Assembly (NCBI GenBank): GCA_012730045.1
Contig: JAAYBR010000104.1
Coordinates: 1-59,829, forward strand
Length of the DNA stretch: 59,829 bases
DNA from: Candidatus Hydrogenedentota bacterium
GTDB lineage: Bacteria; Hydrogenedentota; Hydrogenedentia; Hydrogenedentales; CAITNO01
Direction of reading: 5' to 3'
How positions within the stretch are numbered: the first letter of the stretch is position 1; every line of letters starts with the position of its first letter. The notes beneath the pieces were generated by a model that saw only the letters and a program-made list of their open reading frames with translations, was not told the DNA's origin and searched no databases. Position numbers and translations under genes: made by a program. This document shows positions 7,787 through 18,949 of this stretch, in pieces.

Positions 7787-8794
7787 CTACTTCAACGACC
7801 GGGCGTCGGTGAGAAGGCCCTGGGCCAGACCGCTCTGGGGACGCAGGGCCACCGCCTCCAGAAAACAGCGCTCGGCCTCCCGGCCGTCCTGGGCGCGCAG
7901 CCAGACCCTCCCCTCGTTCATCCAGGTGTAGAAGACCTCGTCGTCGCTTCGGGCGGCGGTGCGCGCGGCGGTCCAGGCCTTGGCGGCCTTCTTCCAGTCG
8001 GGCTGGGTGTTCATCCGCTCGGCGGCGAAGAAGTTGAGGGCGTGGTCCCGGGCCAGTTCGAAGTCCTTTGGGGCAAGCGCTGCGGCCTTTCCGGACACGC
8101 GCATGGCCTCGGCGTAGGTCTCCGCGGCGGTCCATTGGCGCAGGGTCATGAGGTTGGGCCAGTGAACGAGATACATCTGCGCCATGTTGAACAGGTAGTC
8201 CGGGTTGTCGGGCTCCTGCGCCAGGGCGGCGTCCAGATGCTTCAGCCCCTCCGCGTACTGCCCGACGTGGAAGCAGTGGATGCCCAGGTTGTTGTGCGCG
8301 CGCCCATGCGCGGCGTCCGCCGCCACCGCCTTCAGCCAGAGCTCCACCGCCCGCTGCTGCTCGTCGAAGCGGTCATAGAGCAGTTCGCCGAGGTAGTTCT
8401 GGAGCGAGGGGTTGTCGGGATATCGGCGCAGGCCCAGCTCGTAGGCCTGGCGCGCCAGGGCGAGGTTCTTCCGCGCGTCCTCCACCAGCGCGGCCCCCTC
8501 GCCGGTGCCGCCCTCCCTTTGCAGCGCCGTGGCCCGGGCGAGCAGCAGGTCCGCCAGCCGCGTGTGCAGCCGGTCAAAGGTCCGCGCCTTCTCCACAAAC
8601 ACCGCCTCATCGTCCAGAAAGGCCTCCAGCCGGGCCGCCTCCGGATAGACCGGCAATGCGGCAAAGTCATCGGAGGACGCGCGCGCCGTCGGCGGCGGCG
8701 GGGACGGCGCATCCGCGGCGGGCTGCGCCGACGCCGACAGGGCCGCCAGCGCGGCCAGCGCCATCGCCGTCATGGGGAGGTTCATCAGGCGCAT
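7787..8794 (-). CDS. Exported tetratricopeptide-repeat protein
   Basis: The 335-residue product starts with a clear Sec signal peptide ending near ASAQPAADA. Several TPR units follow, such as ELGLRRYPDNPSLQNYL, KAVAADAAHGRAHNNLG and AALAQEPDNPDYLFNMA (about 120-220). A less regular helical region continues to the end. No enzyme motif is visible; TPR arrays usually mediate protein contacts. ATG 8794 follows AAAGGAAC; an alternative ATG is at 8785. It is directly upstream of lepB. Confidence 0.82.
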   Translation of the reverse strand: MRLMNLPMTAMALAALAALSASAQPAADAPSPPPPTARASSDDFAALPVYPEAARLEAFLDDEAVFVEKARTFDRLHTRLADLLLARATALQREGGTGEGAALVEDARKNLALARQAYELGLRRYPDNPSLQNYLGELLYDRFDEQQRAVELWLKAVAADAAHGRAHNNLGIHCFHVGQYAEGLKHLDAALAQEPDNPDYLFNMAQMYLVHWPNLMTLRQWTAAETYAEAMRVSGKAAALAPKDFELARDHALNFFAAERMNTQPDWKKAAKAWTAARTAARSDDEVFYTWMNEGRVWLRAQDGREAERCFLEAVALRPQSGLAQGLLTDARSLK

Positions 8795-8846
8795 GTTCCT
8801 TTGTTCCCTTCATTCACGGCGCGGAGAGGCACCCGCGCCGCTGAAG

Positions 8847-8855
8847 ATGATAACA
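8847..8855 (-). promoter_or_regulatory. Possible extended -10 promoter for TPR-lepB
   Basis: The minus strand reads TGT followed by TATCAT about 55 nt before the TPR start codon. No convincing -35 was found. Confidence 0.3.
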
Positions 8856-8950
8856 TGCGGGACGCCCGGTCTGTTTCGGGAACGGCAGGCAAGGCGGAGG
8901 GGCTAGAGCAACTTCAGGTTGAGATGGGGCGTTTTCACCCTTGAAATGCC

Positions 8951-9208
8951 CTAATACCCGGCAAAGACCACGCGGAGGATCCACAGGCCGAGGAGGACGA
9001 GCAGGGGCGACCAGTCGGGCACGCCGTGCGTGGGGGGGAACAGTTTCCGGCAGCCGCGCAGGAGGGGGTCCGTGAGGGGGGGCACGAAACGCAGATAGCC
9101 GCGGTGCAGGTCCACGGCGAGCGCGCGGGCGCTCCACCGCAGCAGCACGGCCATCATGCACAGCGTCAGGGCGCTGCCAATCGTGACTCTCAGGACGATG
9201 AGCGCCAT
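8951..9208 (-). CDS. YggT-family membrane protein
   Basis: The 85-residue protein has two membrane segments (about 2-24 and 66-84) around a loop with FVPPLTDPLLRGCRKLFPP. That pattern of Pro-rich loop and D-P-L/I is typical of the YggT family, though family members often carry two copies of the unit. The cellular role is poorly known; in other bacteria it is linked to osmotic tolerance, cell division or cofactor distribution. Its start overlaps the end of thpR by 19 nt, which indicates coupling. Confidence 0.75.
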   Translation of the reverse strand: MALIVLRVTIGSALTLCMMAVLLRWSARALAVDLHRGYLRFVPPLTDPLLRGCRKLFPPTHGVPDWSPLLVLLGLWILRVVFAGY

Positions 9209-10035
9209 TGCAGGGAAATCTCCTCCAGGCGCGTGTACACCGCGCCGCCGGGCTTCAGTTCGCTTTGGAATAATGCCACGGCGGGCGCGGGGAATGCATC
9301 CCCGAAGCGCGGCGCGGCGGCGGCCAACTCCGCGAAGGCCTCCAGCAGGGGGGCCAGCCCGCGCGGGGCGCGCACCCGGCCCAGGGTCAGGTGGGGATGA
9401 AACGGCTTCGGCTCGGGGGACAGGCCGATGGCCGCCGCGCAGGCCTCGGCGGCCCGCTGGACCGCCAAAAGGTCGCCCGACAGCGCCCTCACCCCCGCCC
9501 ACAGCACCGACGGGCGGCGCAGGCTGGGAAACGCGCCCAGCCCCTCCGCCACGAGTTCAAGCGGAGGCAATGCCCCTAATCGCCGGATAAGGCGAGGGAC
9601 GGGATCAGGTGCGCCATGTGAACGCGCCGGAGAATGCGTGATGTCGTGAAAGGGATGCTCCTCACCCACCGGGTGAAACTGTCCTGCCGGGCAAGAAGAG
9701 GGCGCGGCAAGCGGCGCCCCTACCTGCCCATGCCCCGGGCACACACGAAGACACCGGGAATCCTCTTGTAGGGGCGCCGCTTGCTGCGCCCTGGAGCGGA
9801 CGCATGGGCCGTCGCTTGTCCGGAGATCCGGGAATGCGGACACCAGCACCCGCAGGCGCGCCGCATACGCGGACGCCTGCTCAGGCGTCACCTCGCCGAG
9901 AAAGCGCAGGGTCAGGTGAAGATTCTCCGGCCGCACCCAGGACACCTGCCCGCCCAGGGGGCGCAGCGAGGCGATGCACTCCCCCAGCGCCGCCCGCGCG
10001 GCGGGGCCGGTCTCGAAGGCCGCGAAACAGCGCAT
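9190..10035 (-). CDS. thpR: RNA 2',3'-cyclic phosphodiesterase carrying an in-frame repeat insertion
   Basis: The family (LigT/ThpR, 2H phosphoesterase) has about 180-190 residues and two HxTx motifs. Both are here: His40-Leu-Thr42 in ENLHLTLRFLG and a second HLTL in FHPHLTLGRVR. The protein is 281 residues because about 85 extra codons lie between the segment ending LVSAF (about residue 69) and PPLELVAEGLGAF. That extra DNA (roughly 9567-9830) contains a 25-bp inverted repeat at 9699-9792 and reads as low-quality, Arg/Pro/His-rich sequence. The reading frame is intact across it, so the enzyme may still fold with a surface loop, or may be inactive. A dispersed palindromic repeat lies between it and nnrE. 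Confidence 0.85.
   Translation of the reverse strand: MRCFAAFETGPAARAALGECIASLRPLGGQVSWVRPENLHLTLRFLGEVTPEQASAYAARLRVLVSAFPDLRTSDGPCVRSRAQQAAPLQEDSRCLRVCPGHGQVGAPLAAPSSCPAGQFHPVGEEHPFHDITHSPARSHGAPDPVPRLIRRLGALPPLELVAEGLGAFPSLRRPSVLWAGVRALSGDLLAVQRAAEACAAAIGLSPEPKPFHPHLTLGRVRAPRGLAPLLEAFAELAAAAPRFGDAFPAPAVALFQSELKPGGAVYTRLEEISLQWRSSS
9699..9792. repeat. Inverted repeat inside thpR
   Basis: Arms 9699-9723 and 9768-9792 are 25-bp reverse complements with a single mismatch and a 44-bp spacer. They form the core of the extra DNA in thpR. The arm sequence (GCAAGCGGCGCCCCTAC at one end) has the look of a small non-autonomous or REP-like element. Confidence 0.85.
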
Positions 10036-10057
10036 CGTTCAGATCCTCCGCGTCAAA

Positions 10058-10086
10058 GACAAGGCCGGCGGGACGCCGGCGCTACG
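10058..10086 (+). repeat. Dispersed 29-bp palindromic repeat, single copy
   Basis: Flank GACAAGGC, core CGGCGGGACGCCG, flank GCGCTACG. The core is a perfect 5-bp stem with a GGA loop, extended by a C-G pair from the flanks. It lies in the gap between nnrE and thpR. It has the same architecture as the copies at 212, 263, 27063 and 27116 but a different stem. Confidence 0.8.
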
Positions 10087-10109
10087 GGGAAGAAACAAGT
10101 GCATGGGGA

Positions 10110-10793
10110 TCACCTGTCGTCATTCGGGATGAGCGTTCCCAGTCCCTCCAGGCAGGCTTCGGGGATGCCGATGTCCGCCACGATAATGCGCCCTGTGAAG
10201 GGGCGGGCGCTTTCCGCGAGCAGGCCGCGCTTGAGGCAGGCAAAGGTCACGGTGGTGTCGGCGCGCACGACGGCGCCGCCCGGTTCGCCCGTGTCGGCGT
10301 TGAGCCCCGAGGGGATGTCCACCGCCACGGTGGGAATCCCCTCCGGCCAGGCCTCTAGGACGGCGCGCGCCGCGCCCCTCACCCCGCCCGCGAAGCCGGT
10401 GCCGAGCAGGGCGTCCACCAGCACGCCGGACCCGCGCAGGGCGGCGGTCTCGCGGGCCGCCGCCTCCGGGTCGGACGCGGGGACCACGACGCCGCCGAGG
10501 CGTTCGTAGGCGCGCAGGAAAACCGCCGCGTCGCCCGTGACCGCCGCCGGGTCGCCGATGAGAACTGCACGCACGGCGCGGCCCGCGCACAGGGCGAGGC
10601 GGGCGACGACAAAGCCGTCCCCGCCGTTGTTGCCCTTCCCGCAGACGACGCCCACGGGCCCCGGCCACCGCGCGGCCTCGGCCCAGACGGCCGCGCCGGC
10701 GGTGTTCATCAGGACCGCGCCGGGAATCCCGACGTCCTCGATGCACCGCCGGTCGGCCTCGCGCATCTCCGCCGCCGTCAGCACACGCCGCAT
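10110..10793 (-). CDS. nnrE: NAD(P)H-hydrate epimerase (YjeF N-terminal domain)
   Basis: The 227-residue protein is a stand-alone YjeF_N domain. The start is MRRVLTAAEMREADRR, the loop GKGNNGGDG is at about 52-60, and DALLGTGF and VDIPSGLNADTG follow. The family interconverts R- and S-hydrates of damaged NAD(P)H so that the partner dehydratase (YjeF C-terminal domain) can repair them. The dehydratase is not fused and not in this window. It lies 10 nt after the DUF4139 gene. Confidence 0.9.
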   Translation of the reverse strand: MRRVLTAAEMREADRRCIEDVGIPGAVLMNTAGAAVWAEAARWPGPVGVVCGKGNNGGDGFVVARLALCAGRAVRAVLIGDPAAVTGDAAVFLRAYERLGGVVVPASDPEAAARETAALRGSGVLVDALLGTGFAGGVRGAARAVLEAWPEGIPTVAVDIPSGLNADTGEPGGAVVRADTTVTFACLKRGLLAESARPFTGRIIVADIGIPEACLEGLGTLIPNDDR

Positions 10794-10803
10794 GCCTCCT
10801 CCC

Positions 10804-12258
10804 CTACCACTGCACGCGGACGCGGTAGGTCAGCTCGACCGTGCCGTCCGCCGGAATGTCGAGGGAGAAGACCGCCGTGTGGGCGTCCTTCTTGACGAAG
10901 TCGTGGGACTTGGAAAGGATGGTCCAGGTGGCGGGCATGGGCTCCACGACGTCCACGGTCACCGGGGTGTCCTTGTGGTTGCGCACGGGGATGCGGAACT
11001 CGGCCTCGTGAATGGTCGGCCCGACGCCCCGGTAGTCGCTCTGGATGCGCTCGGCGACGATGTCGAAGGCCTTGCCCAGGCGCAGGCGCACCTGCTCGTC
11101 CTTGGCCGTGTGCCTGATGCGGTCCTCGCCGGAGAACTGGTACATGCCGCCGCTGTCCTGCTGGTAGACGCACATGACCCCCGCGGGCAGCGGGATGCCG
11201 AGCTGGTTCTTCTCGTCGTTCTGGAAAGTCAGAAACACGTCCACGTTCTGGTTCTTGATGGGCTCCATCTTGCTGGCGTAGAAGGCGATGTCGCCGCGGA
11301 ACTCGTAGATCTTCTTCACCGCCACGCCGTTTCCGGAGAGCAGGCTGACCTGCTTCGACTGGTTCTGCTTGACCGTTGTGCGGCGCTGGAGCGTGTAGAG
11401 GTGGTACTCGGCAAAGGACTCCTCGACCATCTGCGGGGCGCGGCCGCCGACCGCCGATTTCATCATCTCCATGGCGGGCGCGGGCATCATGTCCGCCTGC
11501 ACCACGTTCACCTCCCCCGCGACGAGTTTCAGCTGGGCGTTCTGGTAGGTGGTTCCGGACTGGTTGTTGAGGGTCACCCAGCCCTCAAGGTTCATTTGTG
11601 TCTCCTCACGGTTCATGGTGACCACGTAGTCCGCCTTCCACGACATGCCGGAGGTGAGGTAGGTCGCCTCGACCTCGTGGTCCCTGCCGCCGTTCTCCAG
11701 CATCCACACCAGTGTCGGCTTGGCGATCAGCTCGCCGGGCAGCTCGGGCAGCACCACCTGGCCCGGATGGCCGAGGAATATCTTCCCCTCCACCTCGTAG
11801 ATGGGGCCGTTGTTCACGCTGAGGAGCTTCGCCTTCTGCTCGAAGAAATTCAGGTCGTTGCTCTTGTTGACCAGCGTCACCTCGCGGCCCACGTACTTCT
11901 CCATGAGCTTTTCCGGGCTCATCAGGTCAAACTCGTAGTTCTGCTCCAGAATGTGCAGGTTGCCGCCGTCGTTCAGCGACACCAGGCTCACCGTCTCCGG
12001 CTGGATGGACGCGGCCACGTCCATGAAGCGCAGCGTCAGCGTGCCGGGGGCCAGGCTCAGTTTGCGCCGGTCGCGCACCAGCGCCCGGTCGTTGTTGTAC
12101 ACCGTCACCGCCACGTCCGTCTGGTCCGAAAGCGTTGTCTCCAGCGCCGCGACGGCGTCGGCGGGCGCGGGCGCGGGCGGCGCCGCCGGGGCGGGGTCCT
12201 GCGCGGCGGCAAACAGCGGAAGGCACATCACCGCAACCAGCATCCAAATCGGTTTCAT
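10804..12258 (-). CDS. Exported DUF4139-domain protein
   Basis: The start at 12258 is preceded by AGGAGGATGCCCCC and gives a clear signal peptide (MKPIWMLVAVMCLPLFAAAQ). The 484-residue protein matches the DUF4139 pattern: VTVYNNDRALVRDRRKL near the N-terminus, then FMDVAASIQPETVSL, WKADYVVTMN in the middle and a C-terminal immunoglobulin-like region with IPVRNHKDTPVTV. The family is widespread and uncharacterised, probably periplasmic or surface-exposed. A Pro/Ala linker follows the signal. It is the first gene after ribF, with a 162-nt gap that has short ACACGGA-type direct repeats. Confidence 0.82.
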   Translation of the reverse strand: MKPIWMLVAVMCLPLFAAAQDPAPAAPPAPAPADAVAALETTLSDQTDVAVTVYNNDRALVRDRRKLSLAPGTLTLRFMDVAASIQPETVSLVSLNDGGNLHILEQNYEFDLMSPEKLMEKYVGREVTLVNKSNDLNFFEQKAKLLSVNNGPIYEVEGKIFLGHPGQVVLPELPGELIAKPTLVWMLENGGRDHEVEATYLTSGMSWKADYVVTMNREETQMNLEGWVTLNNQSGTTYQNAQLKLVAGEVNVVQADMMPAPAMEMMKSAVGGRAPQMVEESFAEYHLYTLQRRTTVKQNQSKQVSLLSGNGVAVKKIYEFRGDIAFYASKMEPIKNQNVDVFLTFQNDEKNQLGIPLPAGVMCVYQQDSGGMYQFSGEDRIRHTAKDEQVRLRLGKAFDIVAERIQSDYRGVGPTIHEAEFRIPVRNHKDTPVTVDVVEPMPATWTILSKSHDFVKKDAHTAVFSLDIPADGTVELTYRVRVQW

Positions 12259-12420
12259 GGGGGCATCCTCCTGTGGTTGGTCGGCCCGTTCTCCCCTCAA
12301 GTGTACCCTCCACCGCGGAAGATTTCACCTGCGGGACACACGGTTGGACCCCGAAAGGCGGCGCGGGTTCGCGGGAAGGGTTCACCACGGAAGACACGGA
12401 GGACACGGGAAAGGGGCCGG

Positions 12421-13344
12421 TCAGGAGGAAAAATGGGCGCGGACGGTGTCCAGGTCGCGGCGGATGGCGGCTTTGAGGGCTTCGAGGGAGGAAAAGCGCT
12501 GCTCGGGGCGGAGGCGGCGGTGGAAGGTGATCTCTACGGTCCTGCCGATGAGGTCGCCGGTGAAGCCGAGGAGGTGGGTCTCGACGAGGGCGTCCTCGTT
12601 GCGCACGGTGGGGGCGATGCCGATGTTGACGGCCGAGGGCCAGACGCGGCCGTCCACCAGAGTCTCGGCGATGTAGACGCCGTGGGCGGGGACGGCGAGG
12701 TTGCCGGGGGCGAGGTTGGCGGTGGGAAAGCCGAGGGTGCGGCCGATGCCGCGCCCGGCGAGGACGGGCCCCTCGAGGGCGTAGGGCCGGCCCAGGCACC
12801 GGGCGGCGTCCTCCACGGCGCCCTGGAGGACGCGCTCTCGGATGAGGGTGCTGCTGACGCATTCGCCGTCGAGAACCAGCGCGTCCACCCGCGCGACTTC
12901 GAGGCCGAAGGCGCCGGCGTGCTCGAGGAGGTACTCGAAGGATCCTGCGGCGTCGCGGCCGAAACGGAAATCATGCCCGACCAGAAGCAGCCGCGCGCCG
13001 CACTGCCGGACCACCACGTCGCGGACGAAGGCCTCGCGGTCCATCGCGGCGGTCTCGCGCGTGAAGGGCAGGGTGAAGTGGGCGCCGACGCCCGCCGCGG
13101 CGAGCAGCCGGTTCTTCTGGGCGGCCGTGGTCAGGATGTTCGGCGCGCTGGCGGGGGCGAAAAGCTGGCGGGGGTGCGGGTCGAGGGTCATGACGGCGGG
13201 CACCAGCCCGCGGGTATCCGCCGCGCGGACGAGGGTCTCGAGCAGCCGGCGGTGGCCGAGGTGGACGCCGTCAAAACTGCCGACGGTCAGGGCCGTGGGC
13301 CGCGGATGCGCCGCGCAGGAGAGGATGTCGGCGACGGTGTCCAC
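12421..13344 (-). CDS. ribF: Bifunctional riboflavin kinase / FAD synthetase
   Basis: The 307-residue protein has an N-terminal nucleotidyltransferase domain with VGSFDGVHLGH (about 22-32), LDPHPRQLFAP and VGHDFRFGRDAAG. A CVSSTLIRERV segment follows, then the C-terminal riboflavin kinase domain with GRGIGRTLGFPTANL and GVYIAETLVDG. It makes FMN from riboflavin and then FAD, needed by the flavoproteins nearby such as HydB. The position after truB is the conserved bacterial arrangement; the gap is 11 nt. Confidence 0.95.
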   Translation of the reverse strand: MDTVADILSCAAHPRPTALTVGSFDGVHLGHRRLLETLVRAADTRGLVPAVMTLDPHPRQLFAPASAPNILTTAAQKNRLLAAAGVGAHFTLPFTRETAAMDREAFVRDVVVRQCGARLLLVGHDFRFGRDAAGSFEYLLEHAGAFGLEVARVDALVLDGECVSSTLIRERVLQGAVEDAARCLGRPYALEGPVLAGRGIGRTLGFPTANLAPGNLAVPAHGVYIAETLVDGRVWPSAVNIGIAPTVRNEDALVETHLLGFTGDLIGRTVEITFHRRLRPEQRFSSLEALKAAIRRDLDTVRAHFSS

Positions 13345-13355
13345 GAACCCTCCCC

Positions 13356-14252
13356 CTACTGTTCCGGCATGAAGACGCGGCGGGGCCGGACCAGCGCGCC
13401 GGTTTCCGTGGCGACGACCGTGCCCAGGGCCAGCAGGCGGCCGTCTTCGGACTTGATCTGGACGAGCCCGTCGGGGAAATCCTCCGGGGCGGGCCGGATC
13501 GAGGTGGCGATGGCGGCGCCGGTGAGGATCATGGCGGCGCGCGCGCGGTCCACGCGAACCACGGGCAGGTCGAGGGCGTCCTCCATGGGGATGAGGCGGC
13601 CGCGCACGGTGTCGGGGCCGTCGAGCGCGTCAAGGGCGACGGCGTCGGCGACGCTGAACGCGCCGACGCGGGTGCGCCGGAGGGACGCGAGGATGCCGCC
13701 GCAGCCGAGGGTCTGGCCCGCCTCGTGGCACAGGGCGCGGACATAGGTGCCGCTGCCGCAGCGCACGAGCAGGCCCGCCTCGGGCGGGGTCCAGGAGAGG
13801 ATGTCGAAGGCCTCCACATGCACGGGCCTGGGCTCGCGCTCGACGGTCTGGCCGCTGCGCGCCATCTTGTAGAGGCGCTTGCCGCCCACCTTGACGGCGC
13901 TCATCATGGGCGGCGTCTGGAGGATGTCGCCCGTGAGGGTGTCGCAGACGGCCTGGATGTCCGCCTGGGCCAGTTCCGGCACGGGATGCTCGGAGACCAC
14001 GGCCCCGTCCATGTCATAACTGTCGGTGACCACGCCGAGGCGCATGGTGCCCTCGTAGGTCTTGTCGAGGCCCGTGAGATGCTCCGAAAGCCGCGTGGCC
14101 GCGCCCAGGCACAGCACCAGCAGCCCCGTCGCGCCGGGGTCCAGGGTGCCCGTGTGGCCGATGCGCCGCTGCTGCGCGGCCCGGCGCACGCGGTCCACCA
14201 CATCATGCGAGGTCATGCCCGCGGGCTTGTCCACCAGCAGCACGCCGTTCAT
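13356..14252 (-). CDS. truB: tRNA pseudouridine(55) synthase
   Basis: The 298-residue protein carries the TruB catalytic motif GHTGTLDPGATG with Asp38, preceded by VDKPAGMTSHDVV. YKMARSGQTVEREPR and CGSGTYVRALCHEAG follow. A C-terminal PUA-like region ends with LALGTVVATETG. It modifies U55 in the T loop of tRNAs. Its ATG overlaps the stop of the rbfA-nrnA gene by 4 nt, which indicates translational coupling. Confidence 0.95.
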   Translation of the reverse strand: MNGVLLVDKPAGMTSHDVVDRVRRAAQQRRIGHTGTLDPGATGLLVLCLGAATRLSEHLTGLDKTYEGTMRLGVVTDSYDMDGAVVSEHPVPELAQADIQAVCDTLTGDILQTPPMMSAVKVGGKRLYKMARSGQTVEREPRPVHVEAFDILSWTPPEAGLLVRCGSGTYVRALCHEAGQTLGCGGILASLRRTRVGAFSVADAVALDALDGPDTVRGRLIPMEDALDLPVVRVDRARAAMILTGAAIATSIRPAPEDFPDGLVQIKSEDGRLLALGTVVATETGALVRPRRVFMPEQ

Positions 14253-15601
14253 GGCGCCTCCGTCCCGTTGTCGTCCATGGCGGCCGCCAGGGCGGCGGTC
14301 ACGGTCTTCCGCGCCTCCGCCAGCGGCATGTCCAGCGTGGCGCCCGCCGCCATGAAATGGCCGCCGCCGCCGTACTCCCGGAGGAAGCGGGCGCTGTCAA
14401 ACGAGGCGGCGGAGCGCAGGCTGGCCTTGCAGACGCCCGGCGCGCGCTCCGTGAAGAACGCGGCCACGCGGACCCCGTCCACCTGGCGGAGATAGTTGAT
14501 CAGGCCGTCGGTGTCCTCCGCCAGCGCGCCGGTCTCCTCGAAGTCGGCCTGCCCCACCCAGGAGACGGCGAGCTCGCCGCCGCGGAGGAACTCGGCCCGG
14601 TCGAGCACGCGGCGCAGAAGCTGGAATTTCCGGGCGGCCATGGTGTTGAAGATGCGCTCGTTCCACACGGCCAGGTCCACGCCCGCCGAGATGAGCCGCG
14701 CGGCCAGCTCGTGGCTTCCGGCGGTGGTGCTGGCGAAACGGTAGCCGCCGGTGTCGGTGGCCTGGGCGACGTAGAGGCAGGTGGCCGCGTCGGCGTCCCA
14801 GGGGATTTCGGCGGCGTCAAAGAGCGCGGCGACCAGCTCGCCCGCGGCGGCGCGGGAGGGGTCAATGATGCCGGCCCCGCCGGGGGGGCCCTCCTCGTCG
14901 TGGTGGTCAAGAACCAGCACGCGAACGGCGGGGGGAATCCAGTCCGCGATCTCGCCGATGCGGTCCAGCCGCGCGCAGTCCACCAGGACGACGCGGTCGA
15001 ACACGGGACGGTCGCTCTCGGCGTTCAGGATCGTCTTGGCGCCGGGCAGGGCGGCGTAGGCTGCGGGGACCGCGCCGTCAACGGCGCAGGAGACGCGCGT
15101 CTTGCCGAGGGCGCGCAGAAAGAGGCGCGCGGCGAGCAGGCTGCCCACGGCGTCGCCGTCCGGGTTGACATGGGTGACGACGAGGGGGGCCTCGGCGGTT
15201 TTCAGCTCCTCCACCATCTCGGCGAGGGTCATGCGGAGCATGGGGGTGTTCTGCTGCTCCACGTGGATGGTCTGGAAGACCTCCTCCAGCTGGTAGACCC
15301 GGTCCAGCGTGCTGTCCGGGAAGAACCGGATTTCGGGGGTGTGGTGCACGTGCAGGCACTTGCCCACCTCGCGCCGCACCCAGCCGGCGGAGTTCTGGAG
15401 CGCGATGAGGGAGGACTTGCGCTCCGCCTCGCCGCCGTAGAGGCTGACATAGACGTTGGCATGGCGCAGGTCGGGGGACATGCGCACCTCCATGACGGAG
15501 ACAAAGCCGATCCGCGGGTCCTTGAGCCCCTTGGTCAGGAGCCGCGCGATCTCCTCGCGTATGACCTCGGCCACGCGGGTGGCCCTGCTGTTCTCGCTCA
15601 T
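14249..15601 (-). CDS. Fusion of ribosome-binding factor A and DHH phosphoesterase (NrnA-like)
   Basis: Residues 1 to about 120 are a complete RbfA domain (ATRVAEVIREEIARLL, KDPRIGFVSVMEV, and the HHTPEIRFFPDSTLD region), a 30S maturation and cold-shock factor. Residues about 130-450 are a DHH/DHHA1 phosphoesterase of the NrnA type: THVNPDGDAVGS (144-155), VDCARLDRIG (Asp208), LDHHDEE (about 232-238) and C-terminal GGGGHFMAAG. NrnA degrades nanoRNA and pAp. In many bacteria rbfA and nrnA are adjacent separate genes; here no stop separates them. The frame is continuous, and the ATG overlaps the DUF503 stop by 4 nt. Confidence 0.92.
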   Translation of the reverse strand: MSENSRATRVAEVIREEIARLLTKGLKDPRIGFVSVMEVRMSPDLRHANVYVSLYGGEAERKSSLIALQNSAGWVRREVGKCLHVHHTPEIRFFPDSTLDRVYQLEEVFQTIHVEQQNTPMLRMTLAEMVEELKTAEAPLVVTHVNPDGDAVGSLLAARLFLRALGKTRVSCAVDGAVPAAYAALPGAKTILNAESDRPVFDRVVLVDCARLDRIGEIADWIPPAVRVLVLDHHDEEGPPGGAGIIDPSRAAAGELVAALFDAAEIPWDADAATCLYVAQATDTGGYRFASTTAGSHELAARLISAGVDLAVWNERIFNTMAARKFQLLRRVLDRAEFLRGGELAVSWVGQADFEETGALAEDTDGLINYLRQVDGVRVAAFFTERAPGVCKASLRSAASFDSARFLREYGGGGHFMAAGATLDMPLAEARKTVTAALAAAMDDNGTEAP

Positions 15602-15879
15602 AGCATCTCAATCCGGTAGTCCGCCAGCACCGCGCCGCGGTGCGTGGAGGCGTGGTTGACAATTTCATTCAGCTGCGTGTTGGCGAAGCGGCTGTCGCCG
15701 CTCACCACGCAGACGGCCAGGCGGAAACGCGTCCAGACGTCCTGGAACGCCACCTCGGCGACGGAGCAGTTGAAGCGGGCGCGCAGCCGGTCCTTCAGAC
15801 CCTTCACCACGGAGCGCTTCTCCTTCAGGGAACGCGCGCCGGGCACGAGAAAGTCCATCTCCAGCAGCCCGATGGTCAC
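15598..15879 (-). CDS. DUF503 (YlxP-like) protein
   Basis: The 93-residue protein has the family pattern MTIGLLEMDFLVPGARSLKEK..., a conserved KGLKDRLRARFNCSVAEV and SGDSRFANTQLNEIVN. It is an alpha/beta ferredoxin-like fold commonly encoded between infB and rbfA. Its function is not established; a ribosome-related role is inferred from this neighbourhood. It starts 9 nt after infB ends and overlaps the rbfA fusion by 4 nt. Confidence 0.9.
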   Translation of the reverse strand: MTIGLLEMDFLVPGARSLKEKRSVVKGLKDRLRARFNCSVAEVAFQDVWTRFRLAVCVVSGDSRFANTQLNEIVNHASTHRGAVLADYRIEML

Positions 15880-15888
15880 GGCCCCGGA

Positions 15889-18849
<2,961 letters not shown>

Positions 18850-18949
18850 CTACTCAAACCTCCACAACACCAACCCCGCACCTAACCGGGCGCGGCGGCG
18901 TGCGCGGCCTTGAACCGCATTGGGACAAAACGTGATCGGAAAAGCTGCG

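Noticed and set aside
10537-13746. Plus-strand open frame of about 1069 codons
   Set aside because: It runs antisense through nnrE, the DUF4139 gene and ribF, all with clear homology and ribosome binding sites. Its product is Val/His/Arg/Gly-rich without domains; such frames arise in GC-rich DNA.
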